Assembly: GCF_000381885.1 (NCBI RefSeq)
Contig: NZ_KB907218.1
Coordinates: 166,295 to 230,294, forward strand
Direction of reading: 5' to 3'
DNA: 64,000 nucleotides
Origin: Actinomadura atramentaria DSM 43919
Lineage (GTDB): Bacteria > Actinomycetota > Actinomycetes > Streptosporangiales > Streptosporangiaceae
The translations under genes and the position numbers were made by a program. Positions 25,617 to 35,009 of this stretch are shown here, in pieces. Below the pieces are notes generated by a model. That model made no database searches, was not told where the DNA came from, and saw only the letters and a program-made list of their open reading frames with translations. Each line of letters opens with the position of its first letter. Position 1 is the first letter of the stretch.

Positions 25617-27327
25617 CCTGCCACTCCCCGACCTGAGCGGCACGGCGGCCCCGCCGCCCCCGCCCGAGGCCGCCGAGGTGCCCGCCGCCGAGCGCGGCGG
25701 CGGCGCGGGCGGCATCCTGCGGTCCGGCGCGATCATGGCGGTGGGGACGCTCGCGTCCCGCGTCACCGGGTTCCTGCGGACGGCGATGCTCGTCGCGGCG
25801 CTCGGCACGGGCGCGCTCGCGGACGCCTACAACACCGCCAACACGGTCCCGTTCATCGTCTACGACCTGCTGCTCGGCGGCGTGCTGACGGCCGTCGTCG
25901 TGCCGCTGATCGTCCGGGCGCGCGAGCGCGATCCGGAGCACGGCGCGCGCTACGAGCAGCGGCTGTTCACCCTCGCGGTGCTCGGCCTCGCGCTGATCAC
26001 GGCCGTCGCGGTCGCGCTCGGCCCGGTGTTCATCACCATCTACGGCGGCTCCATGCACGGCGACCAGCGGAGCCTGGCCGTGCTGTTCGCGCGCCTGTTC
26101 GCGGTGCAGATCTTCTTCCTCGGCGTCAGCGCGTTCTCCGGCGCGATCCTCAACACGCGCAAGCGGTTCGGCGCGCCGATGTGGGCGCCGGTGCTGAACA
26201 ACATCGTGATCTGCTGCACGGCGGGCGCGTTCCTGCTCGTCGCGTCCGGCGGCGTCGACCCCGGCTCGATCGGCGGCTCACAGGTCGCGCTGCTGACCGG
26301 CGGCACCATCGGCGGCATGGCGCTGCAGACGCTCGCGCTGTGGCCGTCCCTGCGCGGCAGCGGGTTCCGCTGGCGGCCCCGCCTCGACTTCCGCAAGGGC
26401 GAACTGGGCGAGATGGGCCGGATGGCGGCCTGGACGCTGTCCTACGTCGTCATCACCCAGATCGGGTTCGCCATCACGACGCGGCTGGCGAACTCGGCGG
26501 GCGTCAAGGGCCGCGCTGAGGGGCTGGGCGACGTCGGGTACACCCCGTACTTCAACGCCTACCAGCTCTTCCAGCTCCCGTACGCGATCATCGGCGTCTC
26601 GGTGATCACGGCGCTGCTGCCCCGGATGAGCGAGCACGCCGCGTCCGGGCGGCTGGCGGACGTCCGCGACGACTTCTCGTCCGGCCTGCGGCTCTGCGCG
26701 GTGGTCATCTTCCCGGCGGCGGCGCTGATGGCGGTGCTCGGCCCGGAGATCGCGACGGTCCTGTTCGCGCACGGCCGGACGAGCGTCGCGAACGCCGAGG
26801 TCATCGCCGAGGTCCTGCGGATGTTCGCGGTCGCGCTCGTGCCGTTCGCCGCATACCAGCTCACGCTGCGCGTCTTCTACGCGCTGCAGGACACCCGCAC
26901 GCCCGCGCTGATCAGCGTCTCCGTCGTCGCGACGAACATCGTCTGCGCACTGCTGGCCTCGGCGCTGCTGCCCACGAACAAGATCATCGTCGGGATCGCG
27001 GGCGGGTTCGCGCTCGCGCAGACGGTCGGCGCGCTGGTCGGCTGGGCCGTCCTGCGCGGCCGGCTCGGCGGGATGGACGGCCGCCGCGTCGTCACCACCG
27101 GCCTCAAGCTCGTCGTCGCGCTGTGGCCGCTGCTCGGCTTCGCGTACGCCGTCCACGCGCTCGTGCGGACGGGCGTCGGCGCGGGCCTGGTGCCCGGGAT
27201 CGTCGCCCTCGCGGTCGGCAGCGCGGGGGGTGGCGTCCTCTATCTCCTGTTTGCGAAACTCCTACGGGTCGGCGAGGTGCAGACGATGATCGGTACGATC
27301 ACGGCCCGGCTCCCCGGCGGAAGGTGA
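25414..27327 (+). CDS. murJ: lipid II flippase MurJ
   Basis: A 637-residue MviN/MurJ protein. About 105 residues of disordered Pro/Ala-rich cytoplasmic sequence precede 14 membrane helices; helix 1 contains GTLASRVTGFLRTAMLVAALG, the conserved MurJ motif. The core also holds AYNTANTVPFIVYDLLLGG and FFLGVSAFSGAILNTRKRF. GTG 25414 is supported by GCGGAGG just upstream. MurJ flips lipid-linked peptidoglycan precursor across the membrane. In mycobacteria a pseudokinase and a C-terminal lectin-like domain are fused to it; here they form the next gene. Confidence 0.94.
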   Translation: MTTQPEDRNHGSTGRPRTPPGTPYPPEYLPAPSPAPAPAPARPGPPSPTPPPATSPRPDSPAAETAIDLPLPDLSGTAAPPPPPEAAEVPAAERGGGAGGILRSGAIMAVGTLASRVTGFLRTAMLVAALGTGALADAYNTANTVPFIVYDLLLGGVLTAVVVPLIVRARERDPEHGARYEQRLFTLAVLGLALITAVAVALGPVFITIYGGSMHGDQRSLAVLFARLFAVQIFFLGVSAFSGAILNTRKRFGAPMWAPVLNNIVICCTAGAFLLVASGGVDPGSIGGSQVALLTGGTIGGMALQTLALWPSLRGSGFRWRPRLDFRKGELGEMGRMAAWTLSYVVITQIGFAITTRLANSAGVKGRAEGLGDVGYTPYFNAYQLFQLPYAIIGVSVITALLPRMSEHAASGRLADVRDDFSSGLRLCAVVIFPAAALMAVLGPEIATVLFAHGRTSVANAEVIAEVLRMFAVALVPFAAYQLTLRVFYALQDTRTPALISVSVVATNIVCALLASALLPTNKIIVGIAGGFALAQTVGALVGWAVLRGRLGGMDGRRVVTTGLKLVVALWPLLGFAYAVHALVRTGVGAGLVPGIVALAVGSAGGGVLYLLFAKLLRVGEVQTMIGTITARLPGGR

Positions 27328-27511
27328 CCGTCAAGAGCGGGGCGGCGCCCGGGACGCGCGCGGATAAGTCGGCCTCCCCGGTGCGCAGCCACTACCATGA
27401 GGGAGACTACGGCTTGCGGGGCGACACCCTGGGGAACGCAAAGAGGAGGGTCGGAGGCGTAAGCTGCCACGCCACGAACATGGGATCTGACCACCTGCGC
27501 AGGACGTTGCC

Positions 27512-29062
27512 GTGAGCACGTCAGTGATCGAGCCCGGAACCCGGCTCGCCGGACGCTACCGGCTTGAGGAGCGCATCGCCGAGGGCGGTTCCACCCTGTG
27601 GCGGGCCATCGACGAGATCCTCGCGCGCGCCGTCGCCGTGCGCACCTTCGACCCCGAGTTCCCGCGCGTCGCCGAGGTCGTCCTGGCCGCCCGCGCCGCC
27701 AGCCGCCTCACCGACCCCCGCCTCACCCAGGTCTTCGACGCCGACGACAGCGGCGAGAACGCCTACGTCGTCAGCGAGTGGGTCGCCGGGGAGACGCTGG
27801 AGCAGATGCTCGCCAAGGCCCCGCTGGAGCCGGGCCGCGCCGCGACGCTGCTGCACGAGGCCGCCGAGGCCGTCGCCGCCGCGCACGCCGCCGGGCTCGC
27901 CCACCTGTGCCTGTCCCCGCGCGACCTCGTGTGGACGACCGGCGGCACCGTCAAGATCCTCGGCGTCGCCACCGACGCCGTCCTCGGCGACCGCTACAGC
28001 GACGACCCCGCCGCCGAGGACGCCCGCGGCCTCGGCGCGATGCTCTACGCCGCGCTCACCGCCCACTGGCCGGGCGACCCGGAACGCTCCGCGCTCCCGG
28101 CCGCGCCCGCCGCCGACGGCGTCGCCGAACCGCCCCGCCAGGTCCAGGCGGGCATCTCCTACGCGATCGACGCGATCGTCTGCCGCTGCCTCGGCCCCGA
28201 GGAGCCCGGCCGCCCGCCGATCACCACGCCCGGCGAGCTGGCCACGGCCCTGCGCGGCGTGCCCCGCACCCCGCTGCCGCTGTTCGCGGGGCTCGGGTCC
28301 GCGCCGCCCGCGCGGCCGTCCCGGCCCGCCGCGCCGGTGAACGGCTCGTCCACCACGCGGCCGGAACCGGCCGCCTCCCGGCCCGGCGCGCGGCGTCCCG
28401 TCCGGCCGCCGAGCGCGCCCGCGCCCGCCGGTCCCGGCACGACGCCGCCCACGCCGCCGCCGACCACCGCCGTCCCCCGGCCCCCCGCTCGGCGGCCCGG
28501 GAACCGGGCGCTGATCGGCATCGCCGCCGCCGCGCTCACGGTGATCGTCGGACTCGGCGCCTGGGCGCTGACCGGCGACGACGGCAAGGACAAGGACCCG
28601 CGCGCGGGCGCGTCGCACTCCGCGTCCCCGACGCAGAAGGCCCCCGAGCCCAAGGAACTCGCCGTCTCCGGCGCGACCGCCTACCAGGACCCCGAGGGCG
28701 AGCACCCCGACAGCCAGATCCGCAAGAACCCCGGCGCGGTCGTCGACGGGAAGCCCGGCACGATCTGGGAGACCCAGGAGTACGCCGGAACCGACTTCGG
28801 CAGGCTGGTCAACGGGCTGGGCGTCCGCCTCGACATGGGCGGACCCGTCTCGGTGACCAAGGTGCGGATCGCCGGGCTGGAGGGCGGCGGCACCCTCGCC
28901 GTCCGCGTCGGCGACGGCGACACCGTGAAATCCGCCGCCCAGCGCGGCGAGACGGTGATCGAGGCGCGCGGCAGCGGCAGCAGCGTCCTGGTGTGGTTCA
29001 CGAAGCTCCCGCCGAGCTGCAAGGGACGGATCGGGGAGATCACCGTCTACGGGACGAAGTAG
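27512..29062 (+). CDS. MurJ-associated pseudokinase with C-terminal discoidin-like domain
   Basis: A 516-residue membrane protein. Residues 10-255 resemble a Ser/Thr kinase domain that has lost its catalytic residues: VAVRTF replaces VAIK, HLCLSPRDLVW replaces the HRD loop, and ILGVATDAVL replaces DFG. A Pro-rich linker follows, then one membrane helix (IGIAAAALTVIVGLGAWALTG) and an extracytoplasmic domain of about 140 residues like a discoidin/F5-8C fold (PGAVVDGKPGTIWETQEY). In M. tuberculosis the same modules are fused to MviN and the phosphorylated pseudokinase recruits FhaA. Same role is likely, as a separate protein. Confidence 0.87.
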   Translation: MSTSVIEPGTRLAGRYRLEERIAEGGSTLWRAIDEILARAVAVRTFDPEFPRVAEVVLAARAASRLTDPRLTQVFDADDSGENAYVVSEWVAGETLEQMLAKAPLEPGRAATLLHEAAEAVAAAHAAGLAHLCLSPRDLVWTTGGTVKILGVATDAVLGDRYSDDPAAEDARGLGAMLYAALTAHWPGDPERSALPAAPAADGVAEPPRQVQAGISYAIDAIVCRCLGPEEPGRPPITTPGELATALRGVPRTPLPLFAGLGSAPPARPSRPAAPVNGSSTTRPEPAASRPGARRPVRPPSAPAPAGPGTTPPTPPPTTAVPRPPARRPGNRALIGIAAAALTVIVGLGAWALTGDDGKDKDPRAGASHSASPTQKAPEPKELAVSGATAYQDPEGEHPDSQIRKNPGAVVDGKPGTIWETQEYAGTDFGRLVNGLGVRLDMGGPVSVTKVRIAGLEGGGTLAVRVGDGDTVKSAAQRGETVIEARGSGSSVLVWFTKLPPSCKGRIGEITVYGTK

Positions 29063-29220
29063 ACGGCGCTCTTTCGCAACTGTGCCGGGGGGCCGGTCAG
29101 TCGGTATCGTTCGCCTGAGCAGAATGTCCCCTCCCCTCAGGAATCTGTGGTGTGTACCCCAGCAGCGCGCCCTCGTCCGGTCCGATCTGGTCGGCTCCAG
29201 GGTGAGAGCGGGCGTCGTTC

Positions 29221-29814
29221 ATGGGCACGGTGAGCGCCGCGGCGCTGAACGACGTCCCCGACAAGGAACTCCTGGCCCTGCACGCCCGCGGTGAGGAACA
29301 CGCGTTCGCCGAACTCGTGCGCCGCCACCGCGACCGGATGTGGGCGGTCGCGATCCGCACCCTCGGCGACCCGGAGGAGGCCGCCGACGCGCTCCAGGAC
29401 GCCTGCCTGTCGGCGTTCCGCGCCGCCGGGCGGTTCCGCGGCGACGCCGCCGTCACCACCTGGCTGCACCGCATCGTGGTGAACGCCTGCCTCGACCGCA
29501 TCCGCCGCCGGTCCGTGCGGCCCGCCACGCCGATGGGCGACGACGAGGTCTTCGACGCCGTCGCCCCCAGACTCCCCGACCCCACCGACGCGCACGGCGT
29601 CTCGCTGGACGTCCACGCCGCCCTGGAGACGCTGCCGTTCGAGCAGCGCGCCGCGCTCGTCCTGGTCGACATGCTCGGCTACACCGTGGACGACGCCGCC
29701 CGCGTGATGGACGTCCCGCCCGGCACGATCAAGAGCCGCTGCGCCCGCGGCCGTGCCCGGCTCGCCCCGCTTCTCCGCCACCACAGGAACCGACGCGAGT
29801 CCAGAAACGTCTGA
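29221..29814 (+). CDS. sigM: ECF sigma factor SigM
   Basis: A 197-residue ECF sigma in the conserved murJ-sigM-trxB-trxA-parAB neighbourhood of actinobacteria. Region 2 reads AFAELVRRHRDRMWAVAIRTL then EEAADALQDACLSAFRAA, and region 4 reads LVLVDMLGYTVDDAARVMD then PPGTIKSRCARGRARL. ATG 29221 is used; GTG 29230 is an alternative. It governs late envelope or oxidative stress responses in relatives, and its activity should be held by the anti-sigma factor encoded 26 bases downstream. Confidence 0.9.
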   Translation: MGTVSAAALNDVPDKELLALHARGEEHAFAELVRRHRDRMWAVAIRTLGDPEEAADALQDACLSAFRAAGRFRGDAAVTTWLHRIVVNACLDRIRRRSVRPATPMGDDEVFDAVAPRLPDPTDAHGVSLDVHAALETLPFEQRAALVLVDMLGYTVDDAARVMDVPPGTIKSRCARGRARLAPLLRHHRNRRESRNV

Positions 29815-29840
29815 GGTGTGGAAGGAGGTGGCGTGCCCTC

Positions 29841-30617
29841 ATGAACCCCGCGCATCTCGACTACGACACTCTGGCCGACCTGGCCGAAGGACTTCTGGAC
29901 GACGAACGGGCCGCCTCCGTCGACGAGCACCTGGCCGTTTGCGCCGAGTGCCGGGACCGATCCGCCGACCTCGCGGACGTGCCCCGGCTCCTGGCGGACG
30001 CTCCCGTCCCGGCGATGCCCGACGATCTGGCCGCCCGGATCGACGCGGCGCTCGCCGCCGAGTCCCGCGCCCGGCGACCGGGCACGGGCGACGGAGCCGA
30101 TCCGCCCGGCGCGACGGTGGTGGACCTCGATCGGCGGCGGCGCGGACGGCATCCCTGGCGGATCATGTCGGCCGCCGCCGCCGCGATCGTGGTGCTCGGC
30201 GGCGGCGGGCTCGTCGGCCGCGCGATGAGCGGCGGCTCGGGCGACGGCGGCCATCTGGCCGCGTCGGTGCCGCCCCGGCCCGTCAGCGACCCCGACCACG
30301 TCGGGGCCGCGGCCGCGCCGGGCTGGCGCGTCGTCCGCAGCGGCACCGCCTACCGGTCCGCGACGCTGCCCGCGCAGGTCGCGGCGCAGCTCGGCCGGAC
30401 GCCCGCGGGAGCCGCCGCGCCGGACGGCCGCACCGCCGACTGCGTGACGGGCGTCGCGCACGGCCGCGCGCCCGCGCTCGTGGACGTCGCCACCTACGAC
30501 GGCCGCCCCGCGACCGTCATCGCCCTGGCCGGGCGTTCGGGCGAGCCCGCCGACATCTGGGTCGTCGCACCCGACTGCTCGGCGCGGAATCCGCACGTCC
30601 TCACGCACACCGGCTGA
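29841..30617 (+). CDS. SigM anti-sigma factor (zf-HC2, single TM)
   Basis: A 258-residue protein with an N-terminal zinc-binding anti-sigma domain (DEHLAVCAECRD: HxxxCxxC), a single membrane helix at about residues 112-130 (IMSAAAAAIVVLGGGGLVG) and an extracytoplasmic domain with two Cys. ATG 29841 follows GAAGGAGG by 12 bases. The upstream GTG is out of frame, so the start is clear. In mycobacteria the partner of SigM is RsmA, at the same place. Confidence 0.88.
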   Translation: MNPAHLDYDTLADLAEGLLDDERAASVDEHLAVCAECRDRSADLADVPRLLADAPVPAMPDDLAARIDAALAAESRARRPGTGDGADPPGATVVDLDRRRRGRHPWRIMSAAAAAIVVLGGGGLVGRAMSGGSGDGGHLAASVPPRPVSDPDHVGAAAAPGWRVVRSGTAYRSATLPAQVAAQLGRTPAGAAAPDGRTADCVTGVAHGRAPALVDVATYDGRPATVIALAGRSGEPADIWVVAPDCSARNPHVLTHTG

Positions 30618-30620
30618 TCC

Positions 30621-30647
30621 CGGGCGGCCGCGCGTCGCGGCCGCCCG
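30621..30647. terminator. bidirectional terminator between anti-sigma and hydrolase genes
   Basis: A perfect 12-bp stem CGGGCGGCCGCG / CGCGGCCGCCCG with a 3-base loop in the 31-base gap between convergent stops. Confidence 0.8.
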
Positions 30648-30648
30648 G

Positions 30649-31221
30649 TCACCCCAGTTCGGCCAGGAACGCCAGCGCCACCGGCCACATCCGCTCGGCC
30701 GACTCCTCGTCGTAGTCCGGCAGGCCCGGGTCGGTGAACAGGTGCCCGGCGCCCGGGTACCGGAACACCTCGACGTCCGCCCCGGCCCGCCGCATCCGCA
30801 GATACCAGGCGTTCTGCCAGTCCACCGGCTCGTAGCTGTCGGGGTCGGCGACGTGCAGTTGCACGGGCATCTCCGTGCGCGCGTCGTCCGCGATGTCGGA
30901 CGTGCCGTGCATCAGCAGCAGCCCGCGCGCCTTCTCGTCGGCCAGCGCGACGTTCTGCGCCAGCGCCGCGCCCAGCGAGAAACCCGCGTACACCAGGCCG
31001 TCCCCGACGTGCGGCGCGGCGGCGGCCACGGCGCGCCGCAGCAGCTCCTCGTTGCCGATCTCCTCGCGGATCGCCTGCCCCTCCTCGGCGTCGTCCACGA
31101 CGCGCCCGCCGTACAGGTCGGGGACGTGGACGGTGTGCCCGGCCGCCCGCATCCGGTCGGCGGCCGCGTGGACGGCGGGCCGCAGCCCGCGGTTCGAGTG
31201 GAACAAGATGATCGACGCCAT
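30649..31221 (-). CDS. dienelactone-hydrolase-family protein
   Basis: A 190-residue alpha/beta hydrolase of the DLH family, short like most family members. The nucleophile elbow is GFSLGAA with Ser, whereas true dienelactone hydrolases use Cys. The acid is in LHVADPDS and the His in PGAGHLF. ATG 31221 is chosen since the beta-1 strand MASIILFHS starts at once. Substrate unknown; Ser suggests a general carboxyl-ester hydrolase. Confidence 0.85.
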   Translation of the reverse strand: MASIILFHSNRGLRPAVHAAADRMRAAGHTVHVPDLYGGRVVDDAEEGQAIREEIGNEELLRRAVAAAAPHVGDGLVYAGFSLGAALAQNVALADEKARGLLLMHGTSDIADDARTEMPVQLHVADPDSYEPVDWQNAWYLRMRRAGADVEVFRYPGAGHLFTDPGLPDYDEESAERMWPVALAFLAELG

Positions 31222-31349
31222 TTCGCCAGGGTAGAGCCTGGCCGGCACGTGGCGGATCGGGCCCGGGAATCAGCGGGGCCTAGTATCGGTTGACGCGACT
31301 GCGCACCGCGCCGACCCGCGCGGCGGCGAAGATCAGAGAGGCTGGAACA

Positions 31350-32330
31350 GTGAGCGACGTCCGGAACGTCATCATCATCGGCTCGGGGCCCGCCGGGTAC
31401 ACGGCGGCGATCTACGCCGCGCGGGGCGACCTGAAGCCGCTGCTGTTCGAGGGCTCGGTCACCGCCGGCGGCGCCCTGATGAACACCACGGACGTCGAGA
31501 ACTACCCCGGCTTCCCCGAGGGGATCATGGGCCCGGACCTGATGGACGGGCTGCGCAAGCAGGCCGAGCGGTTCGGCGCCGAGCTGATCACCGACGACGT
31601 CACCGAGGTCGACCTGACCGCCGACCCCAAGATCGTCCGGGTGGGCGACGACGAGTACCGCGCGCACGCGGTCATCGTCGCCACCGGCTCCGGCTACCGC
31701 GAGCTGGGCCTGGAGAACGAGAAGCGGCTGTCGGGCCGCGGCGTCTCCTGGTGCGCCACCTGCGACGGGTTCTTCTTCCGCGACCAGGACATCGCCGTCG
31801 TCGGCGGCGGCGACACCGCGATGGAGGAGGCGACCTTCCTCACCAAGTTCGCCCGCACCGTCACCGTGGTCCACCGCCGCGACGAGCTGCGCGCCAGCAA
31901 GATCATGCAGGACCGCGCCCGCGCCAACGACAAGATCCGCTTCGTGTGGAACTCCGAGGTGGCCGACGTCCTCGGCGACGACCGCGTCAGCGGGCTGCTG
32001 CTGCGCGACCGCAACACCGGCGAGGAGACGCGGCTCGACGTCACCGGCCTGTTCATCGCGATCGGCCACGACCCGCGCAGCGAGCTGTTCACCGGCCAGC
32101 TCGACACCGACGCCGACGGCTACCTGACCGTCGAGTCCCCCACCACCCGCACCAAGATCCCCGGCGTGTTCGCCTGCGGCGACGTCGTGGACCACATCTA
32201 CCGGCAGGCGATCACCGCCGCCGGCAGCGGCTGCTCGGCCGCGATCGACGCCGAGCGCTGGCTCGCCGACCGCGGCGCCGCCGACCTCCACCCCCAGCAG
32301 GACCCCGCGGAACTGTCCGTCAAGGGCTGA
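31350..32330 (+). CDS. trxB: thioredoxin reductase
   Basis: A 326-residue FAD- and NADPH-dependent enzyme. It has the FAD motif GSGPAGYTAAIYAAR, the redox-active WCATC (Cys135 and Cys138), the NADPH motif GGGDTAMEEA, and the C-terminal FAD motif VFACGDVVD. GTG 31350 follows AGAGAGGCTGGAAC. It reduces thioredoxin, encoded 54 bases downstream. The pair is standard near sigM in actinobacteria. Confidence 0.97.
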   Translation: MSDVRNVIIIGSGPAGYTAAIYAARGDLKPLLFEGSVTAGGALMNTTDVENYPGFPEGIMGPDLMDGLRKQAERFGAELITDDVTEVDLTADPKIVRVGDDEYRAHAVIVATGSGYRELGLENEKRLSGRGVSWCATCDGFFFRDQDIAVVGGGDTAMEEATFLTKFARTVTVVHRRDELRASKIMQDRARANDKIRFVWNSEVADVLGDDRVSGLLLRDRNTGEETRLDVTGLFIAIGHDPRSELFTGQLDTDADGYLTVESPTTRTKIPGVFACGDVVDHIYRQAITAAGSGCSAAIDAERWLADRGAADLHPQQDPAELSVKG

Positions 32331-32384
32331 CGTCCGGGCGGCGCCGCCGCGCCGACCGGCAGTGAACGACGAAGGAGAGACGCC

Positions 32385-32699
32385 ATGAAGGCCGTGACCG
32401 ACGCCGACTTCGACACCGAGGTACTGAAGAGCGACAAGCCGGTGCTGGTCGACTTCTGGGCCGAGTGGTGCGGCCCGTGCCGGATGATCGCCCCCGTCCT
32501 GGAGGACATCTCCAAGGAGCACGGCGAGAAGCTGGAGATCGTCAAGCTGAACACCGACGAGAACCCGGGGACCGCCGGCAAGTACGGGATCATGCAGATC
32601 CCGAACCTGCTGGTCTTCCAGAACGGCGAGGTCGTCAAGCAGATCCTCGGCGCGAAGCCGAAGGGCGCGCTGCTGCGCGAGCTGGCCGACTTCCTCTGA
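32385..32699 (+). CDS. trxA: thioredoxin
   Basis: A 104-residue thioredoxin with active site WCGPC (Cys29, Cys32), LVDFWAEWC before it, the cis-Pro in MQIPNLLVF and the usual end GALLRELADFL. AAGGAGAG precedes ATG 32385. It forms an operon with trxB and ends at a strong hairpin. Confidence 0.97.
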   Translation: MKAVTDADFDTEVLKSDKPVLVDFWAEWCGPCRMIAPVLEDISKEHGEKLEIVKLNTDENPGTAGKYGIMQIPNLLVFQNGEVVKQILGAKPKGALLRELADFL

Positions 32700-32704
32700 T
32701 CCAC

Positions 32705-32746
32705 CGCGAAGGCCCCCGTCCGGAGCACCGGGCGGGGGCCTTCGCG
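32705..32746 (+). terminator. terminator after trxA
   Basis: A perfect 13-bp stem CGCGAAGGCCCCC / GGGGGCCTTCGCG with a 16-base loop that itself can pair (CCGG...CCGG), between the convergent trxA and GNAT genes. Confidence 0.85.
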
Positions 32747-32759
32747 CGCTCAGCGGGCG

Positions 32760-33377
32760 TCAGGCGGGCCGCAGGGCCGCGTCCGGGGTCATGGCGCCCA
32801 GCAGGCGCTCCAGGGCGACCTCGACGTCCTCACGCCACGACAGCGCCGACTTCAGCTCCAGCCGCAGCCGCGGGAACCGGTGGTGCGGCCGGACGGTCTT
32901 GAACCCCACCGACAGCAGGTAGTCCGCGGGCACCATGCAGCCGCCCGCCGCGCCCTTGGCGTCGCCGAACGCCTCGACGGCCTTGACGCCGCGCCGCGTC
33001 AGGTCCTTGGCGACGCCCTGCACGAGCATCCGGCCGAGGCCGCCGCCGGTGAACTCGGGCGTGATGTGGGCCGTCATGAGCAGGACGGCGTCGGCGCTGA
33101 CCGGGCTCGTCGGGAACGCCGTCGAGCGCGGGACGTACAGCGGCGGCGCGTAGAGCACGAACCCCGCCGGAACGTCGTCCACGTAGACGATCTTCCCGCA
33201 GGACCCCCACTCCAGCAGCGTCGAGGAGACCCACGCCTCCTTCTCCAGCGCCGGGCCGCCGAGCTTGACCGCCCGGTCGTGGGCGACGGCGTCGAGTTCC
33301 CAGTACACGCACGCGCGGCAGCGGTGCGGAAGATCGTCGAGGTTGTCGAGCGTGACGTTCACGAGACGACGCGACAC
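32760..33377 (-). CDS. GNAT-family N-acetyltransferase
   Basis: A 205-residue protein from GTG 33377, chosen because AGGGGG lies about 10 bases upstream and the product then begins SRRLVNVTLDNLDD, as in related actinobacterial proteins; GTG 33389 is an alternative. Near the start is a CRACVYWELD motif. The acetyl-CoA motif is TPEFTGGGLGRMLVQGVAK, followed by AVEAFGDAKG. The substrate is unknown. It is regularly found between trxA and parB in relatives. Confidence 0.87.
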   Translation of the reverse strand: MSRRLVNVTLDNLDDLPHRCRACVYWELDAVAHDRAVKLGGPALEKEAWVSSTLLEWGSCGKIVYVDDVPAGFVLYAPPLYVPRSTAFPTSPVSADAVLLMTAHITPEFTGGGLGRMLVQGVAKDLTRRGVKAVEAFGDAKGAAGGCMVPADYLLSVGFKTVRPHHRFPRLRLELKSALSWREDVEVALERLLGAMTPDAALRPA

Positions 33378-33639
33378 CGGAAGGGACACCCCCTGTGCTC
33401 GCTCCGCCGACCGTGCGAGGGGTGGGCGGCGGGGCGGGAGACTGGACCGGTCGACCGGGCGGCCGCGCGAGGCGAACGCGCCCGATTCGCCGAAACCCCC
33501 GCCGACTGGCCGGGTTCCTCGGGCATCGTATCCGACGAGGGGCGGGCGCTCCCGTGGATCCACGGACCCGCCGTTCCAGCCCACGACGGACATGTCGTAG
33601 GTTTCAATAACATTCCGATTCACCCCTCGGAGGTGCCTC

Positions 33640-34935
33640 GTGGAACAGCACGCGCGAACAGATGCCTACTCCGACCGCTACGCCGCCCGCGCCGCCGGCA
33701 TGGTGCCGTCGGAGATCCGCGCACTGTTCGCGATGGTCGCCCGCCCCGAGGTCGTCTCCCTCGCCGGCGGCGCGCCGTACGTGTCCGCGCTCCCCCTCGA
33801 CGTCGTCGGCGGCATGATCGGCGACCTCGTCGCCACACGCGGCGCGGAGGCGCTCCAGTACGGGTCCGCGCAGGGCGACGCCGGGCTCCGCGAGCGGATC
33901 TGCGACGTCATGGCGCTGGAGGGCGTCCAGGCGTCCGCCGACGACGTCGTCGTCACCGTCGGCGCGCAGCAGGCCCTCGACCTCGTCACCAAGGTCTTCG
34001 TCGACCCCGGCGACGTCGTCCTCGCCGAGGCCCCCTCCTACGTCGGCGCGCTCGGCACGTTCGCCGCCTACCAGGCCGACGTCGTCCACGTCCCGCTCGA
34101 CGAGGGCGGCCTCATCCCCGCCGCGCTCCGCGAGACCCTCGACCGCCTCGCCCGCGAGGGCCGCCGGGTCAAGTTCCTCTACACGGTGCCGACCTTCCAG
34201 AACCCGGCGGGCGTCACGCTGACCGCCGCGCGGCGCGCCCAGATCCTGGAGATCTGCGCCGCGCACGACGTGCTCGTCATCGAGGACAACCCCTACGGGC
34301 TCCTCGGGTTCGACGGCGAGCCCATGCGGGCGCTGCGCGCGGACGACGCCGAGCGCGTCATCTACCTCGGCACGTTCTCCAAGACGATCGCGTCCGGGCT
34401 GCGCGTCGGCTGGGCGCTCGCGCCGCACGCCGTCCGCGCCAAGCTCGTCCTGGCCGCCGAGTCCGCCGTGCTCTGCCACCCGGCCCTGTCGCAGGTCGCC
34501 GTCCGCGAGTACCTGACGACCCAGCCGTGGCGCGAGCAGATCAAGGACTTCCGCGAGCTGTACCGCGCCCGCCGCGACGCCATGCTGGACGCGCTCGACT
34601 CCCTGATGCCCGAAGGCTGCACGTGGACGCGGCCCGGCGGCGGCTTCTTCGTCTGGGTCACCCTCCCCGAGGGCCTGGACGCCAAGGCGATGGCCCCGCG
34701 CGCCATCGCCGAACGCGTCGCCTACGTGCCCGGCACCGGCTTCTACGCGGACGGCGGCGGGCGGCGCAACATGCGGCTCTCCTACTGCTTCGCCGAGCCC
34801 GACCGCATCCGCGAGGGCGTACGCCGCCTCGCCGGCGTGATCGAAAACGAGATCCGGATGCGGGACACTTTCGGGGCGGCCCGGCCGGACGGCGTGTCCG
34901 GCGGGGTCCACACCCCGGGGCCGGGCATCGTCTGA
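33640..34935 (+). CDS. PLP-dependent aminotransferase (LysN / 2-aminoadipate type, class I/II)
   Basis: A 431-residue fold-type I aminotransferase. It contains VSLAGGAPYVSALP, GAQQALDLVTKVFVDPGD, the Asn/Asp PLP contacts in IEDNPYGLL, the PLP lysine in LGTFSKTIASGLRVGW, and RPGGGFFVWVTLP. There is no GntR domain, so it is not a MocR regulator. GTG 33640 follows CGGAGG. Such enzymes use aromatic or 2-aminoadipate donors; the true substrate is open. Confidence 0.9.
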   Translation: MEQHARTDAYSDRYAARAAGMVPSEIRALFAMVARPEVVSLAGGAPYVSALPLDVVGGMIGDLVATRGAEALQYGSAQGDAGLRERICDVMALEGVQASADDVVVTVGAQQALDLVTKVFVDPGDVVLAEAPSYVGALGTFAAYQADVVHVPLDEGGLIPAALRETLDRLAREGRRVKFLYTVPTFQNPAGVTLTAARRAQILEICAAHDVLVIEDNPYGLLGFDGEPMRALRADDAERVIYLGTFSKTIASGLRVGWALAPHAVRAKLVLAAESAVLCHPALSQVAVREYLTTQPWREQIKDFRELYRARRDAMLDALDSLMPEGCTWTRPGGGFFVWVTLPEGLDAKAMAPRAIAERVAYVPGTGFYADGGGRRNMRLSYCFAEPDRIREGVRRLAGVIENEIRMRDTFGAARPDGVSGGVHTPGPGIV

Positions 34936-34954
34936 TCAGCACGTTCACTTCTGC

Positions 34955-34988
34955 AGGGGCCGGCTCTCCTCCGGGGGAGCCGGCCCCT
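34955..34988 (+). terminator. terminator after the aminotransferase gene
   Basis: A perfect 12-bp stem AGGGGCCGGCTC / GAGCCGGCCCCT with a 10-base loop, upstream of the ddl-like gene. Confidence 0.8.
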
Positions 34989-35009
34989 CGTCGCGTTAGG
35001 AGCAGGACT

